The notes under the pieces are model-generated. The model saw nothing but the letters and a program-made list of their open reading frames with translations. It was not told the DNA's origin and made no database searches. A program made the position numbers and the translations under genes. From NCBI GenBank assembly GCA_031264715.1, contig JAISDP010000171.1, positions 1-9,677 of the forward strand: a DNA stretch of 9,677 bases. The letters are read 5' to 3'. This DNA comes from Bacteroidales bacterium (GTDB lineage Bacteria; Bacteroidota; Bacteroidia; Bacteroidales; UBA4181). Shown here one piece after another: positions 1 to 7,700 of the stretch (its first letter is position 1; each line of letters starts with the position of its first letter).

Positions 1-95
1 TCAAGGACAACATTCGGGAACTCCTGATGCCTATGGCATATAAGGCCTCTGAGTATGATGATGGACAACTGCATTTTGACCTCAAATTTGATTAA
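1..95 (+). CDS. C-terminal end of an unidentified protein (5'-truncated)
   Basis: The frame starting at base 3 is open from the window edge and ends at TAA 93-95, giving the last 30 residues. It reads KDNIRELLMPMAYKASEYDD and then GQLHFDLKFD. The other two plus frames stop within the first 50 bases. The mixed charged/hydrophobic composition looks like ordinary coding sequence, but the tail is too short for me to assign a family. Its 3' end faces the 3' end of the PUL operon, so it belongs to a different transcription unit. No strong intrinsic terminator follows. Only a weak all-A/T stem (119-124 with 134-139) is visible just downstream. Confidence 0.6.
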   Translation, partial: KDNIRELLMPMAYKASEYDDGQLHFDLKFD

Positions 96-200
96 TAATT
101 TTTAATAGACACGAGTGAAAAATAGAATTGACTTATTTTATTGCCAAGTTATATATTAAGATTTGGTACATGATTCATCTTTCTAATTTTTTTCGGCATG

Positions 201-209
201 TATCTTTGC
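201..209 (+). promoter_or_regulatory. Candidate plus-strand promoter (-7 box TATCTTTGC)
   Basis: TATCTTTGC matches the Bacteroidota -7 consensus TAnnTTTGC exactly. No good -33 TTTG lies 19-21 nt upstream, because that stretch reads ATCT/TCTT, so the call rests on the -7 box alone. Transcription would begin at about 215 and run into the hairpin island and the small reading frame ending at 479. The gene to the left has already ended and the gene to the right lies on the other strand. If the promoter is real, it serves a short independent transcript. Confidence 0.4.
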
Positions 210-321
210 CGGTCGTTTGTTCATTGATAGATTACTTCAATTGATGATGCGAATATAGGTAATGGTATAGGGGTAAGAAATAGAATAAACAACGAAAAAC
301 ATGTAATTTTTAATGGAAAAA

Positions 322-366
322 CGGTTTCGGGTTCGCCGTTCCGCTACCGGCGAAATCCGGAACCCG
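322..366 (+). promoter_or_regulatory. GC-rich segment with mutually exclusive hairpins
   Basis: Three complementary pairings compete for the same bases. In A, CGGGT 328-332 with TCGCCG 333-338 pairs with CGGCGA 348-353 and ACCCG 362-366, leaving an 8-nt bulge. In B, GTTCCG 338-343 pairs with CGGAAC 358-363. In C, CGGTTTCG 322-329 pairs with CGAAATCCG 351-359, with one bulged base. The segment lies in an otherwise A/T-rich gap, downstream of the -7 box at 201-209 and 15 nt before a strong Shine-Dalgarno. This layout fits a structured RNA leader, but no known riboswitch class is recognised. The pairings were read by eye, not folded. Confidence 0.4.
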
Positions 367-381
367 TCATGTCGACGAAGC

Positions 382-390
382 AAAGGAGGT
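382..390 (+). promoter_or_regulatory. Strong Shine-Dalgarno before a tiny reading frame
   Basis: AAAGGAGGT ends 5 nt before the ATG at 396, which is close to perfect complementarity to the 16S rRNA 3' tail at standard spacing. Bacteroidota genes usually lack such sites, and none of the five operon genes here has one. Its presence therefore decides the start chosen for the small reading frame. A second ATG at 369 is in the same frame but has no comparable site. Confidence 0.4.
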
Positions 391-395
391 ACGAG

Positions 396-479
396 ATGGC
401 GCATGGAGAACATTTGATACTGATATTAATTTTGATTATCTGTAACAGTTTGTCATTGAAGGGTATTATTTCCGGATAA
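396..479 (+). CDS. Putative 27-residue hydrophobic peptide
   Basis: ATG 396-398 to TAA 477-479 encodes MAHGEHLILILILIICNSLS followed by LKGIISG. Residues 7-15 alternate Leu and Ile and, with the next few, form a short strongly hydrophobic stretch that could insert in a membrane. The start is chosen for the adjacent Shine-Dalgarno. An in-frame ATG at 369 would add nine mostly charged residues (MSTKQRRYE). The frame ends exactly where the A/T repeat array begins. An overlapping frame from ATG 313 to TGA 417 would give a 34-residue basic peptide and cannot be excluded. I recognise no family. Small hydrophobic peptides include type I toxins, but that comparison is only an analogy. The frame could also be chance within a non-coding RNA. 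Confidence 0.3.
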   Translation: MAHGEHLILILILIICNSLSLKGIISG

Positions 480-606
480 AAACACAGTGTATTTTCCAAA
501 AAAGTACAGTGTATTTTCCAAAAAGTACAGTATACTTTTTAAAAAGTACAGTGTGTTTTTTGGAAAAACATACTGCGTTTTTTGGAGAAACACAGTATGT
601 TTTTGG
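478..606. repeat. Six-unit array of ~21-nt hairpin repeats forming a large inverted repeat
   Basis: Six units of 20-23 nt abut each other: 478-497, 498-519, 520-540, 541-563, 564-585 and 586-606. Each has an A-rich left arm, a core close to RYACAGTRTRY and a T-rich right arm. The first two end in CC and the last three in GG. Unit five carries the core in reverse orientation. Single units form small hairpins; in 520-540, AAAAAGTA pairs with TACTTTTT around a 5-nt loop. The whole array is symmetric about the perfect palindrome TACTTTTTAAAAAGTA (533-548), so the left half can also pair with the right. It lies 36 nt beyond the operon stop, so a bidirectional terminator is likely. A REP-like or mobile palindrome is the alternative. 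Confidence 0.8.
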
Positions 607-642
607 TTGGGCGCTTTTGCGTTCATCTATCCGGGTCAATGA

Positions 643-1731
643 CTAATAACCGTATATTCCAAACTCGGCAAGCTGGATGTAATTATTTGTCGCAGCCGAA
701 TCCTTGTGCTTGGGGTCGAAATATAGTGTGATATAGCGCGCTTCCACATTTGGCATTTTGTACCACTGTTCATTATTGGTCTGGGGGTCGAACGTATATT
801 CCCCTTGCAATTCCCACGGATACCCGTTCAGCGGATCGCTTTGATCAACATCCACATCCGGGCATACATAAAAATAGAAACCGTTGCACGAGACGAAATT
901 CTGGCGCCTTTGTATCATCATATCGGTAATAATCACAGTACGGCGCAGATCTACAATGAACCAGTGCGGATAGTTTGAAACATAACTGCCACTGTAGGCG
1001 CCATGCCAGAATGAGGCCGGGTTTCCGTCAAACAGATTTGTGAGCGGATAGGCAGCTTGCTGGGAACTATAGCCCCAGGTGGGCGTCTGGACAGATGGAG
1101 CATAAATCCCTTCATTCGGTATGTTTGCCGAGGTGATTTGGAATTTCAACTTGCTAAAAACGGTTATCGTTCTTGTAATGCCGTTTGTACGGGCTGTGAT
1201 GATACTTTCGCCCACGCCGGTAATTTTTACCAATCCATTGCTGAATACATGAGCGACCTTTTCGTTAGACGATGTCCATTGAATATCCATAACCGAAGCA
1301 TTAGAGGGTTCAGGCATCGCCAAAAGGAGAAACATGTCCTGCACGACTCCTGAATATTCCGAACGATCCAGCGTAAAATCGACGAGCGGGACAAATTCCA
1401 ACACCCGTACATTTATGTCGGTACGGTCATTTTCCGAAACAACGGTAATCACCGTATATCCTTCGATATGCGCCGTCACCAGACCATTTTGATCAACCGA
1501 AGCAACATCGGGAGCGAGGCTTGTCCAGGTATACTTCCGGTCGGACGGGCTGCTGGTCAACTGAATCTGGCTACGTTTGCCGGCATGTTCGCCTACATAC
1601 AGTTCCACCGAAGTCTTGTCCACAAAAGGTTTTTCGGTAATATCAAACTTGCTGTATTCGGCGCATCCGGTCATCAGGGTCACGAATGCAAGGACAAGAC
1701 CAATACCATTCATTTTTTTCATTTTCTTCAT
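643..1731 (-). CDS. Surface lipoprotein with two Ig-like (Big_2) domains and a C-terminal F5/8 type C domain
   Basis: The predicted role is binding glycan at the cell surface. The chosen start (ATG 1731-1729) gives 362 residues and follows the upstream stop by 4 nt. Starts at 1764 (overlapping the previous gene), 1722 and 1713 are also in frame because of the repeated MKKMKKMKKMN. A lipoprotein signal ends at LMTGC, Cys23 in this numbering. Residues ~40-112 and ~115-195 are Big_2-like, each with a WTS...V-A-V...GLV pattern. From ~217 to the end is an F5/8 type C/CBM32-like fold, marked by NLFDGNPASFWH, PHWFIVDL, ARYITLYF and IQLAEFGIYGY. No catalytic domain is seen. It is the last gene of the operon, and the Ig-like domains probably act as spacers that lift the binding domain off the membrane. 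Domain calls are from motif recognition; the ligand is unknown. Confidence 0.85.
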   Translation of the reverse strand: MKKMKKMNGIGLVLAFVTLMTGCAEYSKFDITEKPFVDKTSVELYVGEHAGKRSQIQLTSSPSDRKYTWTSLAPDVASVDQNGLVTAHIEGYTVITVVSENDRTDINVRVLEFVPLVDFTLDRSEYSGVVQDMFLLLAMPEPSNASVMDIQWTSSNEKVAHVFSNGLVKITGVGESIITARTNGITRTITVFSKLKFQITSANIPNEGIYAPSVQTPTWGYSSQQAAYPLTNLFDGNPASFWHGAYSGSYVSNYPHWFIVDLRRTVIITDMMIQRRQNFVSCNGFYFYVCPDVDVDQSDPLNGYPWELQGEYTFDPQTNNEQWYKMPNVEARYITLYFDPKHKDSAATNNYIQLAEFGIYGY

Positions 1732-1735
1732 TTTT

Positions 1736-2677
1736 TTAATTTTTCTGTTCTTCTTTAAATTCAAATCTCAATTCTTCCTTCATCGTATAAACAGGTCCGT
1801 CGACAGGCGTGGTATATTCATAACAGAGCAGGAAGGTCTTGAATGTTCTATAACCGTCGTCAACGATTTTGAAGATGTTCGGATATTCAGGATCATCGTC
1901 TATCTGCCTCAGTTTCATCCCTGCCGCGGAATTATCCCACGGGGTGATGGCTACATGCCCGTCTTCGGCTACCGTCAGCCGGACAGACCAGTTGGCAATC
2001 ATATTTTCCTTGCTTTCAAAGGCCTGGTTTCCGGCAAATATCCGTACCGAATTGCCCGACGCGGGAAAAACCTCCTTCGTCATCATATTATTCACATTGG
2101 CGCCGGAAGCATCCGTTCGAATACTCCGCTGCTGGTATGCGACAACGGATTTGTTGGTGGCGTAGAAATTTTTCATATACACCCTGTACAGCACCGTGCT
2201 TTTTTCAGGATTAATTTCGCTATTTGCATGGGTAATCCGGAGCGGAATAAAGTATATGGAATCGGGCGACAGACCGTTTCCACGCACCTGTATTTTTGTT
2301 TTCCCGCTCCGTTCCTTATCCGGTATGGTAATCCGGTAATTCTCTATTGTATATCTTCCTGGCGGAAGAAATTGAGCGTAACGATCCGCGTTCATTTCGA
2401 AATTGATGTTATTGTAATAATCCACCAAACTCGAATCTATCGCCAAATGGATCGTAACCGGTTCGGTAATCGTCAGCGCGCCGCCGCAGGATGCGGCAAC
2501 ATAACCGGTACTCGGGTCGTCGGCAAGGTCGTGCTCTTCGGAAAAAATGTTGAAAGCGCCCTCGCTCAGCAGGGAAACAACATGCTTGTACTGCTCGCGT
2601 TCAAATATTTCGTCACGGTTGCAGGCGCTTGTCGCTGCTAAAAGAACCATGACCATACATATATTCAGATATTTCAT
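1736..2677 (-). CDS. DUF1735 and DUF4361 domain-containing lipoprotein
   Basis: This is a 313-residue secreted lipoprotein with signal MKYLNICMVMVLLAATSAC and lipid-attached Cys19. Residues ~30-152 fit DUF1735, with a TITEPVTIHLAIDSSLVDYY segment and the YFIPLRIT strand. Residues ~165-305 fit DUF4361, with YMKNFYA at its start and the FKTFLLCYEYTT strand near its end. The pair of domains is typical of PUL accessory lipoproteins lying just after SusD. DUF1735 is also found in front of GH18 endoglycosidases, but there is no GH18 or other catalytic region here, and the length matches the two domains alone. The likely role is capture of glycan at the outer surface alongside SusD (inference). It starts 30 nt after the SusD stop. 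The next gene starts 4 nt after its own stop, suggesting translational coupling. Confidence 0.85.
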   Translation of the reverse strand: MKYLNICMVMVLLAATSACNRDEIFEREQYKHVVSLLSEGAFNIFSEEHDLADDPSTGYVAASCGGALTITEPVTIHLAIDSSLVDYYNNINFEMNADRYAQFLPPGRYTIENYRITIPDKERSGKTKIQVRGNGLSPDSIYFIPLRITHANSEINPEKSTVLYRVYMKNFYATNKSVVAYQQRSIRTDASGANVNNMMTKEVFPASGNSVRIFAGNQAFESKENMIANWSVRLTVAEDGHVAITPWDNSAAGMKLRQIDDDPEYPNIFKIVDDGYRTFKTFLLCYEYTTPVDGPVYTMKEELRFEFKEEQKN

Positions 2678-2707
2678 TTTTTATACATTTTATTAAAATT
2701 CAAATAT

Positions 2708-4738
2708 TTACCATCCCGGGTTCTGATCGAACTTCGGCAAGCGCTTTAATTCCGTTTGGGATATCGGCAGGAAGATCATTTTTCTGTCAACCACTCTGTT
2801 GCCAATGCGGACGGACGCAGGCGTCACCCTTTGATAATATGAACTCTTGGTAGTTGCCGTATTCATCCCTTTGATGGATTCGCTTTCCGACGATTCGTAA
2901 TCACCCCAGCGGCGAATGTCGAAATAGCGCTGGTTTTCGTAAAGAAATTCCACCATTCGTTCCCGTTTGATCTTTTCCAGTACCTTACCGGCGTCTACCA
3001 CATCAATTTCCGACAGTCCGGGAAGCCCTGCACGATGGCGCACCTGGTTGAAAGCCCATTTGATTTCATCGGTATTCCGGAAGAAGGTTTGCGGCTGTTC
3101 GTCTACAGTAAGGGTATAACTCTCCGAACCTAACTGATTCAATGCTTCGGCGTAAGCAAGCAAAATCTCGGCATAGCGAATGATGGCATATGACTTGCCC
3201 ACTTGCCGCGATGAGGTAGTTCCCCATGAATCAAGAGGATGGATATACTTCTTGATAACATAACCCGTTATGGGATAGTTGGCCGCGGTTTCCGATCCGT
3301 CTCTTCCATTAGCCGCATCGGAATAATAAGTAATCACCTGGTTCCTTTGTGCTGTTTCATTGTGGGAGGTCATTTGCCAGACACATTCGCTAAAGCCGAC
3401 AGAAGCATAAAAGCGCGCCTCCCTGTTGACATACATATTATGTACGCCTGCAGCCAGCCAGTATTCGCTGGAAATATCCTCCCTCAGGGAAGTAAACCCC
3501 GACTCGCTGTATTCGCCGGAGTTCTCTATGGAACGTCCGTCGGCCATCTCGTAGGCGTCTACAATTTTCTGGGTAACGCACATTCCGTTATATCCGTTGC
3601 CGGTGTAGGGAAAGGAATGACGGGTATACGACATGGTACTGGCCGAGTTTCTTCCCCAGATCACTTCCGTATTCACATTCATTGGTGTTTCACCGTTGAA
3701 CATTTCACTGTAGGAAAGGAACGGATCAATATTTCCGGCGCCTCCTTCCGCCCACGCTTTGTAATAATCGGGATCATCCGCTTCGGTAATACTGGTTGGC
3801 AGTTCGCGGGTCATACTGTTTCTTGGTATAGTATGCAGCGCATACATCTTGAGTCCGGCTCTCTCCAGGTCGATCACACGTTTGGCTGCGGCAGCGGCAA
3901 CTGCCCAGCGGCGCGGATCGTATTGCTGCTGGATATAATGCTGGTCGTCGGTTTTGCGCAGCCACGTTCCGTAATACATACGTGCAGAACGTCCTCCGTT
4001 GAAGAGATCGCTGGCATGTTGCAGCCGCAGGCGGGCTACCAGTCCGTAGGCGGCTCCTTTGGTGGGCAGTCCGAAATCGACTACCGAGTTTGCCTCCAGG
4101 TCGAGAAAAAGCGCCGCTTCTTCCAGTTCGCCGCAGATGTATTCTACGCAGTCATCGTAAAGATCACGTGGACGATCGTAATAGGAAAGTTCCTCATTGT
4201 TGAGCACTATCTCGTCGTCCAGCAGGATCACAGGGCCGAAATTCATCAGGAGGTGGTAGTAGGCGTAAGCGCGGATGAAGCGCGTATAGCCCAGTATACG
4301 GTTCCGTTCGAACGTGGTCCAGTCGGGCGCTTCGTCAATGCGGGTAAAAATGGTGTTGCACTGGCGGATAATCTGGTACAGGCGTTTCCAGTTTCCGGCA
4401 AACTGACCAAGATTAGTGGCATTCACTTCGCCCTGTACGAAGGCCATACCGTCAAATTCTCCGGTTGAGTAAAGACAGAATGCCTCGTCGGTGGCCATGG
4501 GGCCGGGAGTGTAAGGGTTGCCCAGCAACGCCCCTTCTTCATAGAACTTGGCGGCAGCCCCCCACATGTACGCTTCAATGTAACGCTTGGAGGAGAAAAT
4601 GGAATCCATTTTCAGGTCATCAGAGGTGTACTTGTCGATATTCAGATAGTCGCACGAGGATAACCCGCCGCCAACAGCCAGCAACATACATGCCAGCCAT
4701 GCGGAAACGATCTTTCGATTATATGATTTTTTATTCAT
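2708..4738 (-). CDS. SusD/RagB-family nutrient-binding outer-membrane lipoprotein
   Basis: SusD proteins sit as a hinged lid over the SusC channel and bind glycan for import. The start at ATG 4738-4736 leaves a 19-nt gap after SusC and puts MNKKSYNRKIVSAWLACMLL directly before a lipobox with Cys29 (GGLSSC). The longer frame starting at 4813 would overlap SusC and bury the signal peptide. The product has 676 residues. The N-terminal SusD-like region has DYLNIDKYTSDD after the Cys and the TPR-like YAYYHLLMNFGPVILLDDEI. The C-terminal RagB/SusD region has AEILLAYAEALNQLG, FNQVRHRAGLPGL, KRERMVEFLYENQRYFDIRR and the usual ending DQNPGW. It is somewhat longer than the common 500-600 residues, with the extra length mainly in the middle loops. 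Confidence in the family is very high; the glycan cannot be told from sequence. Confidence 0.96.
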   Translation of the reverse strand: MNKKSYNRKIVSAWLACMLLAVGGGLSSCDYLNIDKYTSDDLKMDSIFSSKRYIEAYMWGAAAKFYEEGALLGNPYTPGPMATDEAFCLYSTGEFDGMAFVQGEVNATNLGQFAGNWKRLYQIIRQCNTIFTRIDEAPDWTTFERNRILGYTRFIRAYAYYHLLMNFGPVILLDDEIVLNNEELSYYDRPRDLYDDCVEYICGELEEAALFLDLEANSVVDFGLPTKGAAYGLVARLRLQHASDLFNGGRSARMYYGTWLRKTDDQHYIQQQYDPRRWAVAAAAAKRVIDLERAGLKMYALHTIPRNSMTRELPTSITEADDPDYYKAWAEGGAGNIDPFLSYSEMFNGETPMNVNTEVIWGRNSASTMSYTRHSFPYTGNGYNGMCVTQKIVDAYEMADGRSIENSGEYSESGFTSLREDISSEYWLAAGVHNMYVNREARFYASVGFSECVWQMTSHNETAQRNQVITYYSDAANGRDGSETAANYPITGYVIKKYIHPLDSWGTTSSRQVGKSYAIIRYAEILLAYAEALNQLGSESYTLTVDEQPQTFFRNTDEIKWAFNQVRHRAGLPGLSEIDVVDAGKVLEKIKRERMVEFLYENQRYFDIRRWGDYESSESESIKGMNTATTKSSYYQRVTPASVRIGNRVVDRKMIFLPISQTELKRLPKFDQNPGW

Positions 4739-4757
4739 TTCAGTCAGATTATGATCA

Positions 4758-7700
4758 TTAAAGATTGATATATAATTGGAAGGAATATACGCTTGGAATG
4801 GGATAAACCGCACCTGCCTTGTTTGCCTGTTCGGGGTCGAATACCTTCACTTTATCCCACAGATAGAGGTTGTTGCCCACTAATTGCAGGTCAACGGATG
4901 AAATCCCGATTTTTTTCAGAAAGTCGCCCTTCAGGTTGTAATTGATGGTTACTTCCTGAAGACGCAAATAGCGGGCGTTGCCTTTCCAAAAATCGGATAA
5001 TTGCCGGTTATTGGTATTGGCTCCGTATTGCAGGCGCGGTATCGTTGCGTTTGGGTTTTCGGCCAGAGAGGGGTCTATTCCATGCGCTTCCGCATACCAC
5101 CCGGGTATCCACCGTGTAGCCGGATCGCTGAACTGTTCGAGTATATTACCCATTTGTCCTTCATTAAAGGGAATATAGCCCGTGTTGTTGCGGAAGTAGT
5201 CCACCTTCCCGGTTCCCTTGAACAAAAAACCGAGCGACAAGTCCCTGTAGCTAACCTGAGCGCCAAAACCATACACCAACAGGGGAAACATACTCTTGTA
5301 GGAAATAGGCACCATGTCTTCCTGGTCTATAACGCCGTCACCGTTGATGTCTTTGTACTTCAAGTCGCCGGGCATTACTGCATTCCAATTCTGCCTTGCG
5401 CTGTAGCTTATATCATCCGGATCCTTGAAAAAACCAACGCATTGATAACCGTAAACAACATCCCACGGTAATCCGGTATATTCCTTATACGGGTATGTTT
5501 CGTACAGTTTTTCGTAATTTTTCACCTTGTTTTTCGAATAGGTGAAGTTTCCCCGGATGGTTACGCTGATGTCTTTGGTCGGCTGGAAGGTATATGAAGC
5601 GTTTCCATCGGCTCCCCAGCTCATCATGCTTCCCACATTACCAAAGGGATTGTCTTCAAGCCCTGCGTAATCGGGCACCTGCACACGCTGCTGGAAGATG
5701 CCGTCGCGCGTGTCGTGGAAGAAATCCACCGTGAAATCGGCTGCGTTGCTGAACAGGCGTCCATCTATCCCGAAATTAGCCTTCTTCGCCTTTTCCCATA
5801 CCAGGTTATCGGCGCCTACGCGCAAAATAGCTACCGTCTCTTGCGACGACGGACTGCCCCAGACATTGGAACGTCCCGTATTTACCCAGTCCAGGTACGG
5901 AAAGCGCCGTCCCCCGATACGGTCGTTGCCCACTGTTCCGTATGAACCCCTGAATTTGAGAAAATCAAACCACGGCGCCAGGTTCTTCACAACATCGTAA
6001 TTCGTGGGTATCCAGCCAACCGCTATGGAGGGGAAAAAACCAAACTGCTTTCCGGGCATGAAGTTTTCGGTACCTGTATAGCCGAAGTTGAAGTCAACCA
6101 TATAAGTGTCGCGGAAACCGTAGGCAATACGCCCCGTCATACGCATGTACCTGCGGGGGATCATAGCATAGCTCATGCTCATTTCCTTGTTTTCATCTTC
6201 CGTGTTCTGGTTTGTGGCCTGCTGGTCGCTGATATGGAAATATGCCAGTCCGCCTATGCGATGGTCGGATGCAAATACACGGTCGTAATTCACTGTTGAT
6301 TCAAACTGAAATCTTCTGAACTGTTTTTGGTCGTATAGCCTGTAATATGCCTCGGTGGTGGCGGCTACCGATTCGCGGGTAATCAGTTCGCCCCGGTTGC
6401 TGCGCCCTTCCAACCGGTAAAGCGCCGGCCGTGAATAGCGGCTTTCATTATACCCTCCGTCGCGGTCGTAAGCTCCCAAAACTCTTGCTTTCAATCCTTC
6501 CGTAATAAACCCCAAATCCTGTTCAAGCGTCATGGAAAATTTAGCCGTATGAGCATATAATTTGGTATTCCCGGTATGATTGATTGTCACGTAGGGCGAC
6601 ATGCCGGAGGTGGCGTTGACTGAAGGATACTGCCCGTTGGAAAACCGTACGGGAAAGATCAGCGGTGTAAGACGCGCCTGCGATTCCCAGATGTAATCAG
6701 TGGAGGAAATGTCGCCGGGCCGGTTATTGATCGACATGAAAGCGTCCGACATGAATTTCAACTCGGTGGTCTTGCTTAGGTTAATGTCCAGGTTAATACG
6801 GAACGAATAGGTATTATACCCTGCATTGGACGCCAGCGGATTGTCTTTCTCCGCCTTGTAGGCCGCCGATTCATTGGATGTGCCGAGACTCACAAAATAA
6901 CGGGCTACATCGCCGCCGCCGCGACCGCTGACATAATAGGTCTGCTTGAACGACAACGGGCGCACAATCTCGCCCTGCCAGTCCACGTCGGGATAAAAGT
7001 CCGTATCTAATCCGTCCCTGATAATTTCCATTGCAATATCACTGTACAGTGGCTTTTCGCCCCGCAGTTCATAGGCTTCGTTCACCAAACCGGCATAATC
7101 ATACGCCCGCAAATACTTGGGCAAGCGGCGTAAATGGGAAAGGGATACATTGGCGCGTCCCACGATGCTCAGTTTTCCCGATTCGCCCCGCTTGGTGGTG
7201 ATCAGCACTACGCCGTTGGCTCCGCGCACGCCATATATCGCTGTTGCTGAAGCGTCTTTCAGTATTGAAAAACTTTCGATATCAGCAGGATCGATGGTGT
7301 TGAGATCGCCTTCCAATCCGTCGATCAATACCAGTGCGCTGCTGTTGGCGCCGAAGGTACCGATACCCCGCACCCAGAACTCGGCCAGGTTTTTACCCGG
7401 TTCGCCGCTGGACTGCATGGTGACGATACCGGCCACCCTGCCGCCCAACATGTTGACCACCGATGGCGCAGGAACCTGCAAATCCTTGGCGTCAACGCTG
7501 GTAACGGCTGCCAGCGACGAAATTCTACGCTCTTTCCCTACGCCTGTAATCACAACTTCCTCTATTGCCTGGGAAGATTCCTTCAGAATAATTTCCAGGT
7601 TCTTCCTTTCTTCGGTTATCAACCATTCGAATGTTTCGTAACCAACGAAAGAGAAAGCCAGCCATTCGCCCCGCAAGGCCCTGATGGAAAACTTCCCGTT

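Larger units (their letters stand above)
96..642. other. Intergenic region between convergent genes, with several unexplained elements
   Basis: This 547-nt gap separates a plus-strand gene end at 95 from the minus-strand operon end at 643. It is mostly A/T-rich apart from a GC-rich island at about 322-410. From left to right it contains a -7-type promoter box, hairpin-forming sequence, a strong Shine-Dalgarno with a tiny reading frame, and a compact repeat array. Each is listed separately. No long conserved coding sequence is visible here. One plus frame is open from 231 to 479, but it has no ATG before 369. Confidence 0.8.

Noticed and set aside
313..417. 34-residue basic reading frame overlapping the small hydrophobic frame
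   Set aside because: It has no ribosome site and runs through the hairpin segment in a different frame. It is noted as an alternative but not supported as a gene.
478..606. CRISPR array
   Set aside because: The units abut with no unique spacers, are only ~21 nt long and diverge from one another, and unit orientation reverses across the centre.
1577..2641. 354-codon plus-strand frame opposite the DUF1735 gene
   Set aside because: It spans the junction of two real minus-strand genes and begins with a poly-Phe/Ile stretch that is simply the complement of the Lys-rich start tract. It is not a gene.
3239..4468. 409-codon open frame on the plus strand opposite SusD
   Set aside because: It lies entirely antisense to a confidently identified SusD gene, and its translation shows no family features or signal peptide. 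It is a codon-bias shadow.
4739..4813. Upstream extension of SusD by 25 residues
   Set aside because: It would overlap the SusC 3' end by 56 nt and place non-signal sequence before a complete lipoprotein signal that starts at 4738.
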